Shown: positions 17,324-26,178 of the stretch, piece after piece | Layout of the letters: each line of letters opens with the position of its first letter | How positions within the stretch are numbered: position 1 is the stretch's first letter | Source: Prevotella sp. | Lineage (GTDB): Bacteria; Bacteroidota; Bacteroidia; Bacteroidales; Bacteroidaceae | Direction of reading: 5' to 3' | Assembly (NCBI GenBank): GCA_016291085.1 | Contig: JAEEVW010000006.1 | Span: 1-64,000, forward strand | Length of the DNA stretch: 64,000 bases | Notes under the pieces: model-generated | Seen by the model: the letters and a program-made list of their open reading frames with translations, nothing else | Told to the model about the DNA's origin: nothing | The model's database searches: none | Program-made: the position numbers and the translations under genes

Positions 17324-18706
17324 ATGGAAACAAATAATATGGACAATGAACTTTTCTCACCCGAAGAGATGCAGTCGCCGTTTGAAGCGATCAAAGAGAC
17401 GGACGCTGAGGGACGTGAGTGGTGGAACTCACGCAAGTTGGCACGTCTTATGGGCTATCTGAAGTATTGGAACTTTGAGCGGCTGATGGATAAGGTAGCT
17501 ACCTTCCTGCAACAGGAAAAAGGACTGGATCTGAAGGAGCACATGGTCGAGATTGAGGAGATGGCACAGTTGAACAACGGCGGCTGGCGTCAGGTTAAGT
17601 CTATTAAACTCTCAAGAACCGCATGCCTGGCTATTGCTATGAACGCAGACAAGAAGAAGCCCATCGTAAATGCTGCAAGGGGTTATTTCTCAAGCAATCT
17701 TACATCATCCGAACTGGCTACAAGTCTGCAGGGCAATATGCTCATCTACCATTCAAGTACAGGCAAGGTGAATGTAAGCGTGCTCTTTAGTCAGGACACT
17801 TTCTGGCTTTCGCAGAAGCGGATGTCTGAGTTGTTTGCTGTCACAGTCCAAGACATCAGCTATCATTTGATTCAGATAAACGATAGTGGAGAGTTGCAAT
17901 TGTCCACAGCAATCAAAAAAATTTTGAATCCAGCGGACAATTGCGAAGACCCAGGCTCTATCTTATATAATCTCGATGCCATTATAGCCGTAGGCTATCG
18001 TGTAAACAGTTATGAGGCTACTCAGTTCCGTATTTGGGCGCGCGAGGTGCTAAAGGAGTTTATCATCAAGGGTTTTGTGATGGATGATGAACGACTCAAA
18101 GGTAAGAATCCCTTTGGTGCTGATTACTTTGAGGAACTGCTGGATCGCATCCGTGAGATACGCACCTCTGAGCGTCGCTACTATCAGAAGATTACGGATA
18201 TCTATGCAGAGTGCAGTAGTGACTATGACCCCAAGAGCGAGATAACGAAGACGTTCTATAAGACGGTGCAGAACATGATGCACTATGCCGTAACTCATCA
18301 GACGGCAGCAGAAATCATCTATGACCGTGCAGATGCAGAGAAGCCTCACATGGGACTGATGACGTGGAAGAATGCACCAGACGGCCGAGTGATTAAGAGC
18401 GATGTGACGGTGGCAAAGAACTATTTATCAGAGAATGAGATAACTCGTCTCAACCTGCTTACCACCGCCTTTATTGATATGGCAGAAGACAGGGCACAAC
18501 AACATATTCTAATGAGTATGGCCGACTGGAGAGATTTGCTGGAAGGTTATCTGAAATTGTCGAAACGAGATATACTTCCAGATGCCGGCTCTGTAACCCA
18601 TGAGGAAGCAGAAGCAAAGGCTTTAGGAGAGTATGAGAAGTTCTGGAGAATACAAGACCAGACTTTCCTTTCAGACTTTGATAAGTTTATTGAGGAACTT
18701 AAATGA
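17324..18706 (+). CDS. DinD-like/RhuM-family fusion protein
   Basis: 460 residues. Residues about 10-125 (SPFEAIKETDAEGREWWNSRKLARLMGY, KLSRTACLAIAMNADKKKP) match the DinD/BRO-type N-terminal domain. From about residue 140 the RhuM virulence-protein family follows (VLFSQDTFWLSQKRMSELF, NLDAIIAVGYRVNS, QNMMHYAVTHQTAAEIIYDRADA). RhuM proteins are common next to type I restriction genes, with unknown activity. With the upstream BRO-N/Fic protein, the operon contains two proteins in which an antirepressor/DinD-type domain is joined to another domain. 26 bp follow DUF262 and 7 bp precede hsdR. An alternative start at 17339 is possible. Confidence 0.85.
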   Translation: METNNMDNELFSPEEMQSPFEAIKETDAEGREWWNSRKLARLMGYLKYWNFERLMDKVATFLQQEKGLDLKEHMVEIEEMAQLNNGGWRQVKSIKLSRTACLAIAMNADKKKPIVNAARGYFSSNLTSSELATSLQGNMLIYHSSTGKVNVSVLFSQDTFWLSQKRMSELFAVTVQDISYHLIQINDSGELQLSTAIKKILNPADNCEDPGSILYNLDAIIAVGYRVNSYEATQFRIWAREVLKEFIIKGFVMDDERLKGKNPFGADYFEELLDRIREIRTSERRYYQKITDIYAECSSDYDPKSEITKTFYKTVQNMMHYAVTHQTAAEIIYDRADAEKPHMGLMTWKNAPDGRVIKSDVTVAKNYLSENEITRLNLLTTAFIDMAEDRAQQHILMSMADWRDLLEGYLKLSKRDILPDAGSVTHEEAEAKALGEYEKFWRIQDQTFLSDFDKFIEELK

Positions 18707-18713
18707 TTGACCT

Positions 18714-21700
18714 ATGGAAACGAAAGAGAAGAACTTCGAGCAGGATATAGAGAGCTGGCTGCTGACGGAAGGCGGCTACGTGAAGGGCAATATGTGGACC
18801 TACGATAAGAAGCGGGCCATCGATTTGCCTGTGCTCATCCAGTTCATCGAGGCTACGCAACCCAAGCAGTGGGAGCGCTACAAAAATATCTATGGCGAGC
18901 AGGCACAACAGCAGCTCTACAAGATATTCCAGAGCAATGTGGTGCAGAGTGGACTGATCTATGTGCTACGCAACGGCATCAAGGATCGTGGCATAGGGCT
19001 GAAGTTCGTCTATTTCGAACCTGCATCAGGACTGAACGAGGAACTGGTGGAGAAATACAAGGCCAACATTCTGACAGAGACGCGCCAATTCTTCTATTCG
19101 ACAGAGAACAAGAACTCCATCGATATGGTACTGTCTGTTAATGGTATTCCTGTCATTGCGCTGGAGCTGAAGAACCAGTTTACAGGGCAGACGGTGGAGA
19201 ACTCTCGCCACCAGTATATGTACGACCGCGACCCTAAGGAGCCGCTGTTCCAGTTCAACAATCGTATATTGGCCTGCTTTGGTGTGGATTTGGAAGAGGT
19301 GATTATGACCACCCAATTGAAGGGAGAACAGACTTTCTTCCTGCCATTCAATCAAGGCAGCAATGGAGCAGGTAATATTGGTGATGGTGGCAACCCTGCT
19401 AATCCTGACGGCTACCCAACGAGTTATCTGTGGGAGAAGGTGTTGCGCAGAGATATGCTATTGGCACTGCTGCAACGTTATATCAGTCTGCAAGTGGAAA
19501 AGAAAGTAAAACTGGTGAATGGCAAGAAAGTAACCACAGAATCGAAGAAGATTATCTTCCCACGTTATCATCAGTTGGACGTAGTAGAGAAACTGGTTGC
19601 TGACACGAAAGCACAAAAGGAGGGCAAAAGCTATCTGCTGCAACACAGTGCCGGTAGTGGTAAGTCGAACTCCATAGCATGGTTGACCTATAGGCTTGCG
19701 TCGCTGCATAATGTGGAAGATAAAGAGATGTTCCAGTCGGTGTTTGTAGTGACAGACCGCAGAATACTGAACAACCAGTTGCAAGACACCATTTTGGGCT
19801 TTGACCATAAGGTGGGGCAGATAGAAACCATTACTGATAGTGACAATTCAACGAAACTAAAGGATGCCATCAATGACAAGAAGCGCATCATCATTACGAC
19901 CATTCATCGTTTCCCCTTGATTTATAAAGAACTGGACGGACATGCCCAAAAGAACTTTGCCATTGTGATTGACGAGGCGCATAGTTCGCAGAGCGGTAAG
20001 AGTGCCGAGAAACTGAAAGAGGCGCTGGCCGATACTGACGAGGCCCTGCGTGAGATGGCTGCATGGGAAGAGAAGACGGAAGAGGAACTGAAGGACAGCA
20101 TGGACGTGATGACGGAAACGCTGTTGGCACAAGGCAAGCACAAGAACCTTTATTTCTATGCCTTTACTGCTACACCCAAGCCCAAGACGTTGCAAACCTT
20201 TGGTGTGATGAAAGCTGACGGCACTTATGATGCCTTCCACCATTATTCGATGCGTCAGGCCATCGACGAGGGATTTATCCTCGATGTGCTGAAATACTAT
20301 ACCACCATTGAGACCAGTTACGAGATTGCCAAGGCCATTTCTGAGAATCCTGAGTTTGAAGAGATTCCTGCTACGAGAGCCATCAAGAACTATCACGACA
20401 CACATGGCTTTGTGTTGCAGCAGAAAGTAGAGGTAATGGTAGAAAAGTTGCGCGAGATCACCCTCTCGAAGATTGACGGACAGGCGAAGGCGATGATTGT
20501 GTCGCCATCAAGAGCCCATGCGGTGAGGTATCTGTTCCTGCTGAAAGAGTATTGCAAGAAGATGGGCTATGATGATGTGCGTCCGCTGATTGCTTTCTCT
20601 GGTACTGTGAAATATCAAGGCGAGGAATACACGGAAAGCAAACTGAACAGCACGGATGAGCAAAAGATATCGGAGAAGCAGTTGCCGTTGTTCTTCAATA
20701 GCGACATGTACAACGTGCTGATTGTTGCCGACAAGTACCAGACGGGCTTTGATGAACCACTGTTGCATACGATGTTCGTGGACAAGAAACTGCGTGGCGT
20801 GAAGGCCGTGCAGACGCTGTCGCGATTAAACCGCAGTCATAAGGGCAAGACCGACACCTATATCCTGGACTTCATCAATACCGCAGACGACATCAAGAAG
20901 TCGTTCCAACCCTTCTATGAAGAGACGCTGTTGAGTGATGCGGTAGATGTAAATGTAGTTTATGAATACGACACAGAACTGAAGAAATACCATCTGTGGA
21001 ATACGGATGATGAAGATAAGGTCTATCAGATCTATGCCAAGCGTAAGCAAGGCGACAAAGATATGGGCAAACTGGCATCGGCTCTAAAACCGGCTCTGCA
21101 GGCCTACGAAGTGCTGGTGGAGGACGAGCAGTTCAAGGTGCGCTCGCTACTGAAGAACTTCATTCGCTTCTATGCCTATATGGCGCAGGTGGTTCGTACA
21201 TTCGACAGAGAATTGTATAAGTCCTATATCTTTGCAGAGTTCTTCTATCGGATTATTCCCAAGAAGCCACATGAGAAAGTGGATTTGAGCAATAAGCTGG
21301 CGCTCATCAATAACAAGCTGACGGAGACCTTCTCCGGTGCCATTGAACTGAAGCCAACGGAAAAGGACAAGATGGTAAACCCTGAAAAGGGTACACAGGG
21401 CAAAAAGCCAGAAGAGAAGACGGATTTGCTGGCCAACATCATCGAGAAGATTAACATCATGTATGCCGGTAAATTCACAGAGGCAGACAGGGTGATTGTG
21501 GAGACCATCTATGATCGGACAGAAAAGATTGGCAAGAAACTAAAGCGATTGGCTAAGAATAGCGATGCCCAAATGTTTGAAAGTAGTATTTTCCCCAAAG
21601 AGTTTGATGCCATTGCACAGCAATGCTATATGGAGCAAATGGATGCTTTTGCCAAGCTGTTTGAGGATGCTGAGTTCTACAAACGAGTAATGACCGAAAT

Positions 21701-22034
21701 AGCAAAAGCCACGTATCTGAGATTTAGGAACAGCGAACTTGGAGATAATAAGAAACAGAAAACACAGGAAGTGCAACTTATTCCCAATGGTTCAATGCTG
21801 GAAGACGTTGAAGCAGATGATGATGTCCGCCGTTTGGTGCACAACATGATGGCGTTGTACGATGGAACCACAATAGATAGTATCTACGCAGAGTGTCAGA
21901 AGGAGTTCCAACAACGTTACTTCAGCATGAAAGGCAATGACTGGCGCCACCTGATTTGTGACTATGTGCGCCAGGTTACCGAACGCCCCGAACTGCAAGA
22001 GAACGAGGTGTTCAGATACGTTATGGCAGGATAG
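18714..22034 (+). CDS. hsdR: Type I restriction enzyme endonuclease/translocase subunit (HsdR)
   Basis: 1106 residues, near the usual HsdR length. The N-terminal nuclease core has D137 (NSIDMVLSVNG) and E151-L-K153 (ALELKN), the PD-(D/E)xK pattern, with a Q residue following in FTGQTVENSRHQY. Walker A is SAGSGKSN (K317) and Walker B is IDEAH (D420-H423), then TATPKPK and motif VI TLSRLNRSHKGK of the SF2 translocase, followed by a helical C-terminus that binds HsdM/HsdS. It cuts DNA far from unmodified sites after translocation. It is the last gene of the defence operon, so expression of the nuclease comes after methylase and specificity subunits. Confidence 0.96.
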   Translation: METKEKNFEQDIESWLLTEGGYVKGNMWTYDKKRAIDLPVLIQFIEATQPKQWERYKNIYGEQAQQQLYKIFQSNVVQSGLIYVLRNGIKDRGIGLKFVYFEPASGLNEELVEKYKANILTETRQFFYSTENKNSIDMVLSVNGIPVIALELKNQFTGQTVENSRHQYMYDRDPKEPLFQFNNRILACFGVDLEEVIMTTQLKGEQTFFLPFNQGSNGAGNIGDGGNPANPDGYPTSYLWEKVLRRDMLLALLQRYISLQVEKKVKLVNGKKVTTESKKIIFPRYHQLDVVEKLVADTKAQKEGKSYLLQHSAGSGKSNSIAWLTYRLASLHNVEDKEMFQSVFVVTDRRILNNQLQDTILGFDHKVGQIETITDSDNSTKLKDAINDKKRIIITTIHRFPLIYKELDGHAQKNFAIVIDEAHSSQSGKSAEKLKEALADTDEALREMAAWEEKTEEELKDSMDVMTETLLAQGKHKNLYFYAFTATPKPKTLQTFGVMKADGTYDAFHHYSMRQAIDEGFILDVLKYYTTIETSYEIAKAISENPEFEEIPATRAIKNYHDTHGFVLQQKVEVMVEKLREITLSKIDGQAKAMIVSPSRAHAVRYLFLLKEYCKKMGYDDVRPLIAFSGTVKYQGEEYTESKLNSTDEQKISEKQLPLFFNSDMYNVLIVADKYQTGFDEPLLHTMFVDKKLRGVKAVQTLSRLNRSHKGKTDTYILDFINTADDIKKSFQPFYEETLLSDAVDVNVVYEYDTELKKYHLWNTDDEDKVYQIYAKRKQGDKDMGKLASALKPALQAYEVLVEDEQFKVRSLLKNFIRFYAYMAQVVRTFDRELYKSYIFAEFFYRIIPKKPHEKVDLSNKLALINNKLTETFSGAIELKPTEKDKMVNPEKGTQGKKPEEKTDLLANIIEKINIMYAGKFTEADRVIVETIYDRTEKIGKKLKRLAKNSDAQMFESSIFPKEFDAIAQQCYMEQMDAFAKLFEDAEFYKRVMTEIAKATYLRFRNSELGDNKKQKTQEVQLIPNGSMLEDVEADDDVRRLVHNMMALYDGTTIDSIYAECQKEFQQRYFSMKGNDWRHLICDYVRQVTERPELQENEVFRYVMAG

Positions 22035-22126
22035 AACAGGCAAGAGCCAGTTTTTTTTGTAGATTTTTACTGACATGTTGAAAATATTTATTTACTTTGC
22101 AGGCTTTAACTATAAAAAACAAAAGT

Positions 22127-22838
22127 ATGAACAAAAAATCAACAGAGTCAGCCGGAGGTGGCTGGGAGTAGTAGTACTGAAAATGCTCAGAACTATGTGT
22201 TTCACGATGACACTTGGATTAAAGAGGATGTTTTGATCAAGATGGCGAAGGCGGGCGGCAGCATCGGCATTGCCGAACATTATCTTTGCTCGCTGCTTTA
22301 TCACGCCGTGGCGCATCGGAAAGAATGGATTCTGAAAGAGGTGAACGATGTTAGGGAATTCTATGGACTCCTGCCCTACCCGACCAGGTCATTAGTGGCT
22401 TCAGGACATGATGTGCCTAACGATGCGTCGAAGGAAAAGTCGACTGAAGTGCAGGCAAGGGAAATGTATCGCAAGATGAATGAGGAGAAACGGAAAGCAG
22501 TTCTCAAAGAGGCAATGACAAGGCTGTGGCTTGATTACCAACCGTTGTTTTATAACAAAACTTGTTGGATCGGTGTTTACCTTGTGGTGAAAGACAGACT
22601 GGATGGCAGACAGACACAAAAAGGTTTCTTGGACTTTGCGGAGGGAATTACTCCCATTAATTGGCCTGCAAAATTAAAAATAAGTAAGTCGACCATGAAA
22701 AACTATGGACGATATGTGAAATATGCAGATAGGGAGCTTGCCTATTACGAGATGAAGGATAACCCGTGGGAAGAGCTCTGCGATACTTTCTGGTGTATTG
22801 TAAAAAGCCAATTGCAGATGGCATTTAGACGGAAATAA
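22127..22838 (+). CDS. Hypothetical protein; probable start at 22127 with an A-tract frameshift (GTG at 22158 if read as is)
   Basis: As the DNA stands, the long frame has no ATG and would begin at GTG 22158 (226 residues). An ATG at 22127 lies one base out of frame. Removing one A from the A6 run at 22133-22138 gives MNKNQQSQPEVAGSSSTENA joined smoothly to the long frame, a natural-looking N-terminus. Either the sequence has a homopolymer error or the gene can be switched by slippage. The protein (YVFHDDTWIKEDVLIKMAKAG and on) has a helix-turn-helix-like stretch and an SKSTMKNYGRYVKYADREL segment; family not recognised. First gene of the primase-side cluster, 92 bp after hsdR. Confidence 0.6.
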
Positions 22839-22877
22839 CCCTTTTCAGACGGAATTTCAGACGAAAATCAGACGGAC

Positions 22878-22907
22878 AGACGGAATTGGCAGTTCCGTCT
22901 TTTTTTT
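22878..22907 (+). terminator. Terminator with CAGACGG repeats
   Basis: AGACGGAA (22878-22885) pairs with TTCCGTCT (22893-22900), followed by a T run to 22907. Upstream, from about 22829, the motif CAGACGG recurs four to five times, so the hairpin seems to have grown from a local repeat. Confidence 0.85.
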
Positions 22908-22912
22908 ATGTC

Positions 22913-22920
22913 TATTTTTG
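22913..22920 (+). promoter_or_regulatory. Promoter -7 box of the primase operon
   Basis: TATTTTTG matches TAnnTTTG directly after the terminator T-tract. The leader to the ATG at 22965 is about 38 nt. Confidence 0.65.
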
Positions 22921-22964
22921 CAGCGAGATTTTTTTATTAACCCTTTTAAAAACATTTCAAGATT

Positions 22965-23261
22965 ATGGAAAAAACAATGGTATTGAAGGAGTGCTCGGCA
23001 CTGCAGCAGAAGACGGTGGACATGCAGAGTGGTTCACAGGTGATTGAATCGTTCGAGGTGATGTTCTCGGATGGGTTGGACACCATCATGGGCGAGACGA
23101 GCAAGTCGCTGACGGTTCAGTTTAAGAACGAGAAGACGAAGCCTGAGATTGGCAGGCTCTATACCGTCAGGGCGAACCTGGTGGTGGTAGACTACAAGAA
23201 GGAGGAACGGAAGGGAAGGTTCTTCAAGTGTAACATTATGGAAGCAAAACCGATGAAGTAA
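22965..23261 (+). CDS. Hypothetical protein, 98 aa, first gene of primase operon
   Basis: The beta-rich pattern (VIESFEVMFSDG, KSLTVQFKNEKTKPEIGRLYTVRANLVVVDYKKEERKGRFFKCNI) would fit a small OB-fold-like or nucleic-acid-binding protein, but no family is recognised. Its stop overlaps the next start (TAATG). Its place in a four-gene overlapping unit with the primase suggests a replication accessory. Confidence 0.6.
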   Translation: MEKTMVLKECSALQQKTVDMQSGSQVIESFEVMFSDGLDTIMGETSKSLTVQFKNEKTKPEIGRLYTVRANLVVVDYKKEERKGRFFKCNIMEAKPMK

Positions 23262-23473
23262 TGGTTAGAAGGGCAATCATACTGGGTAAAGAAGGCCGTG
23301 CTGCGCTGCAGGAGAATTTCCATGCAGCGCAGGCTACGGTTTCGAATGCTCTCCGCTTTGCGCGGCCTCAATCTGAATTGTGCGCAAAAATACGCAATTA
23401 TGCTTGTAATGAGATGAACGGTTTATTAGTAGAATGGAATGAAAACGACGAAGGAACTAAAGCCCGGAGTTAG
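23261..23473 (+). CDS. Small putative HTH protein, 70 aa
   Basis: MVRRAIILGKEGRAALQENF is followed by HAAQATVSNALRFARPQSEL, which reads like the recognition half of a helix-turn-helix (Q-A-T-V-S-N-A-L). It starts on the last A of the previous stop codon and overlaps the next gene by 35 bp. It may regulate the operon. Family not recognised. Confidence 0.55.
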   Translation: MVRRAIILGKEGRAALQENFHAAQATVSNALRFARPQSELCAKIRNYACNEMNGLLVEWNENDEGTKARS

Positions 23474-23717
23474 GTATCCCGGCTATGGATTTGTGAATGA
23501 TTATGGCGAATTTCAGTTCCAGCCTTCTGAGGTTGGCAGTCGCCAAGGCCAGAAGAAGCTGCTAAAGGAGGGCAGGGATTTCACGGTGCATACCACTAAG
23601 AAGAAGATTATCTTCTACTGTACCATCGAGAGAAAGCTGAGCCTGATGGAGCGTGTGAAGAAAGCAATGAGTCTGCTGGACGAACTGATAAAGATTTTCA
23701 GAGAGTATGAAATTTGA
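23439..23717 (+). CDS. Hypothetical protein, 92 aa
   Basis: Residues 1-60 (KPGVRYPGYGFVNDYGEFQFQPSEVGSRQG, VHTTKKKIIFYCTIERK) look like a compact beta-domain. The C-terminus is an amphipathic helix (LMERVKKAMSLLDELIKIF). It overlaps both neighbours (35 bp and 11 bp), so it is translationally coupled to the primase. No family recognised. Confidence 0.6.
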   Translation: MKTTKELKPGVRYPGYGFVNDYGEFQFQPSEVGSRQGQKKLLKEGRDFTVHTTKKKIIFYCTIERKLSLMERVKKAMSLLDELIKIFREYEI

Positions 23718-26178
23718 TGTTTACTTCCCGTTTCTGAAAGACGGAAAACTGGTGCCTGGTGTGAAGCCTGTTCCGATGGAATGGAACGACATCGCGAAAA
23801 AGCTGGCTGCCGACCCTGCGCTGAAGGCGAAGCTGGAGGCCATCAGGGCCGAGAGCGACAAGGACAAGCAGGCTGATATGAAGAAGTCGCTGCCGGCGGT
23901 GAACTTCGTAGGGCGTTCGTCGAAGTCGCGCGCCGCGAAGTATATGACACCGACGCAGCTGGTGATGGTGGACGTGGACCACTGCGAGGATGCCCGCGGG
24001 GCGTGGCAGACCATCGTCGACGAGCAGGGCTGGGACTGGATATGCGAGGTAATTGTGGCTGCCCACCTGACACCGAGACTGGGCTTGCACATCATCTTCA
24101 AGGCGCAGGAGGGTTTTACGACCTTGCAGGGAAACATGGACTGGCTGAACGAGACGCTGCAGCTGGAGCGTTTCGGCGACTATGATGCAGTGACGAAGGA
24201 CTTTGCCAGGGTGTCGTTTATGTTTGCGGCGGACGAGTTGCTGTTTGAAAATGCCGCTCTTTATCTGAATACGGAGCCCATTGCGGTTGATTATCTAATT
24301 AACGAAGTTAGAGAAGTTAACGAAGTTAACGAAGTTAGAGAAGTTAACGAAGTTAGAGAAGTTAACGAAGTTAGAGAAGTTAACGAAGTTAGAGAAGTTA
24401 ACGAAGTTAAAGAAGTTAAAGGAGTTAAAGGAGTTAAAGCGGGAGTGCCGGTATTGACTGAAGAACAGAAGGAGAAGTACGACCAAGCGGACTACCGTGG
24501 CGTGCCGCTGAAGAAGATTATCGACAAGTGGTTGGAGGTGGTCGGTGAACCTGGCGAGAACGAGATTCACAACTGGCACAATGAGTTCATCAAGTATTTC
24601 CGCAACATTATGGGCAACAACAAGAAACTGATTTTCCACCTGATACCCCGTTTCGGACATAGCGATGAGGAGGTGTGGAGTCAGATTAAGTCGATCTGCC
24701 GAGTGAATACACTGTCGGACCTGCCCAGGCCGTTCTATTTCTTCCTGAAGGATAACGGTTTCTATGTCAGCAGATGGCAAGCCAGTCTTGACAATTACAT
24801 GCTGTCGGACGAGGACTCGTCGGATTTGGACGGGATGCCTTTGCTGCCACCGGTGTTCCGCGAATTTGTGAGGTCGGCACCGAAGGATTTCCGCATTCCA
24901 GTGATCAATGCGCTGATGCCCATCATGGGTACGCTGACCAGTTATCTGCAGGCTGTGTATCCGTATGACGATGAGAACCACCCGCATACCACGTCGTTCT
25001 TCTCGATTATCTATGCTCCGCCGGGAACGGGTAAGAGTTTTGTGAACCGGTTTGAATTTCTGTTCGATGACCTGCGTCTTCGCGACGAGGTGCAGAGCAT
25101 TCGTGAAAACCTCTACTTGAACTTCATCAACCGCAAGGGTCAGAACGAGAAGTCGCCGGAGATGCCGCATACGTCGCTGCGCATCATCCCCCCGAAGAAT
25201 TCGGAAGCGGAGTTCCTGCAGAAGCAGAAGGACAACTGCGGGTACCACATGTTTACGTTTGCTGCTGAGATGGACTCGTGGGCGAAGGGCGAGAAGGCTG
25301 CCGGCGGCAACAAGAGCGATATGATCCGCATAGCGTGGGACAACGGCGAGTATGGTCAGCAGTTCAAGTCGGCGCAGACCTTCAAGGGTAAGGTGAACCT
25401 GTATTGGAACGTGCTGATAACGGGTACGCAGGCGCAGGTGGAGGCGTACTTCAAGAATGTGGAGAACGGACTGGTGACGCGCTGTGCGTTTACCTCTATC
25501 GAGAACCAGGAATATCAGCTGGCAAGCATCTGGAAGCCGATATCGCAGAAGGGCAAGGACATCATACGTAACTTCATCAAGCGCTGTGATGAGAATACCT
25601 ATGAGGAGCCGTGCACGGTTGTCATTTCTGACATAGAACACCTGGACCAGGAGGAGTTCGACAAGACGGTGCCGTGGCGATTCAAGTTCAAGCCCCGTCA
25701 GACGGTGGATATGAACTGGATTATGCCCACCATCAACGCATTCCATGAAGAGCAGGTGAAACGTGCCTCGCTGGATCTGGACAAGGCGCGTGACGTATTC
25801 CGCCGTCGTGTGGGTGTGCGCGGCTTCCGGCTGGCGCTGCTGTGTACGGCATTGTACCCTACGTTGAATAGCCGTGCGATGGATACCATCAAGAGTTTTG
25901 TGGCCTGGTGGATGCAGGTGGATTTGGAAAACATGCTGAAGCTATGGGGTGCGAAGTATAACGACGTGGCAGAGGTGGAGCCGCATTTGTATAACAGGAA
26001 TGCCTTCAAGTCGCTGAAGGATACCTTCACGAAGAGTGACCTGCTGGCGGTGATGAAACAGCAGAACATCAAGAGCAAGATATACAACGTGGTGTACCAG
26101 TGGAAGAAGGAAGGCTATATTGAGGCCATTGGCAAGGACGAATATAAAAAGAAGAAGAAATATGAGACAGGGTCATGA
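23707..26178 (+). CDS. BT4734/VirE-N-type primase joined to a P-loop ATPase (DUF3987-like), with nonamer-encoded linker
   Basis: 823 residues. N-terminal 200 residues match the BT4734-like/VirE_N prim-pol-type domain (MKFDVYFPFLKDGK, LVMVDVDHCEDARGAW, TPRLGLHIIFKA, KDFARVSFM). Residues 200-244 are a repetitive linker of EVN/EVR/EVK triplets encoded by fifteen 9-bp words (24304-24438). A helical domain follows, then an ATPase part with Walker A APPGTGKSF (K443), as in the DUF3987 family. Likely role: replication or priming of a mobile element. Its smalltalk/M15/DUF6266 companions, usually adjacent, here lie 14 kb away across the defence operon. Confidence 0.85.
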   Translation: MKFDVYFPFLKDGKLVPGVKPVPMEWNDIAKKLAADPALKAKLEAIRAESDKDKQADMKKSLPAVNFVGRSSKSRAAKYMTPTQLVMVDVDHCEDARGAWQTIVDEQGWDWICEVIVAAHLTPRLGLHIIFKAQEGFTTLQGNMDWLNETLQLERFGDYDAVTKDFARVSFMFAADELLFENAALYLNTEPIAVDYLINEVREVNEVNEVREVNEVREVNEVREVNEVREVNEVKEVKGVKGVKAGVPVLTEEQKEKYDQADYRGVPLKKIIDKWLEVVGEPGENEIHNWHNEFIKYFRNIMGNNKKLIFHLIPRFGHSDEEVWSQIKSICRVNTLSDLPRPFYFFLKDNGFYVSRWQASLDNYMLSDEDSSDLDGMPLLPPVFREFVRSAPKDFRIPVINALMPIMGTLTSYLQAVYPYDDENHPHTTSFFSIIYAPPGTGKSFVNRFEFLFDDLRLRDEVQSIRENLYLNFINRKGQNEKSPEMPHTSLRIIPPKNSEAEFLQKQKDNCGYHMFTFAAEMDSWAKGEKAAGGNKSDMIRIAWDNGEYGQQFKSAQTFKGKVNLYWNVLITGTQAQVEAYFKNVENGLVTRCAFTSIENQEYQLASIWKPISQKGKDIIRNFIKRCDENTYEEPCTVVISDIEHLDQEEFDKTVPWRFKFKPRQTVDMNWIMPTINAFHEEQVKRASLDLDKARDVFRRRVGVRGFRLALLCTALYPTLNSRAMDTIKSFVAWWMQVDLENMLKLWGAKYNDVAEVEPHLYNRNAFKSLKDTFTKSDLLAVMKQQNIKSKIYNVVYQWKKEGYIEAIGKDEYKKKKKYETGS
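24304..24438 (+). repeat. In-frame 15-unit nonamer array inside the primase gene
   Basis: Fifteen 9-bp units: GAAGTTAGA and GAAGTTAAC alternating, then GAAGTTAAA twice and GGAGTTAAA twice. They encode EVR, EVN, EVK and GVK. The word is that of the inverted element at 6612-6757. Because the unit is three codons, any change in copy number keeps the frame. Confidence 0.97.

Noticed and set aside
24304..24438. Regular direct repeats as a possible CRISPR array
   Set aside because: Units are 9 bp without spacers, in frame inside a conserved gene; no cas genes are present.
24295..25746. 483-codon minus-strand ORF opposite the primase
   Set aside because: Shadow frame; its C-terminal repeats (FVNFSNFVN) are the complement of the nonamer array.
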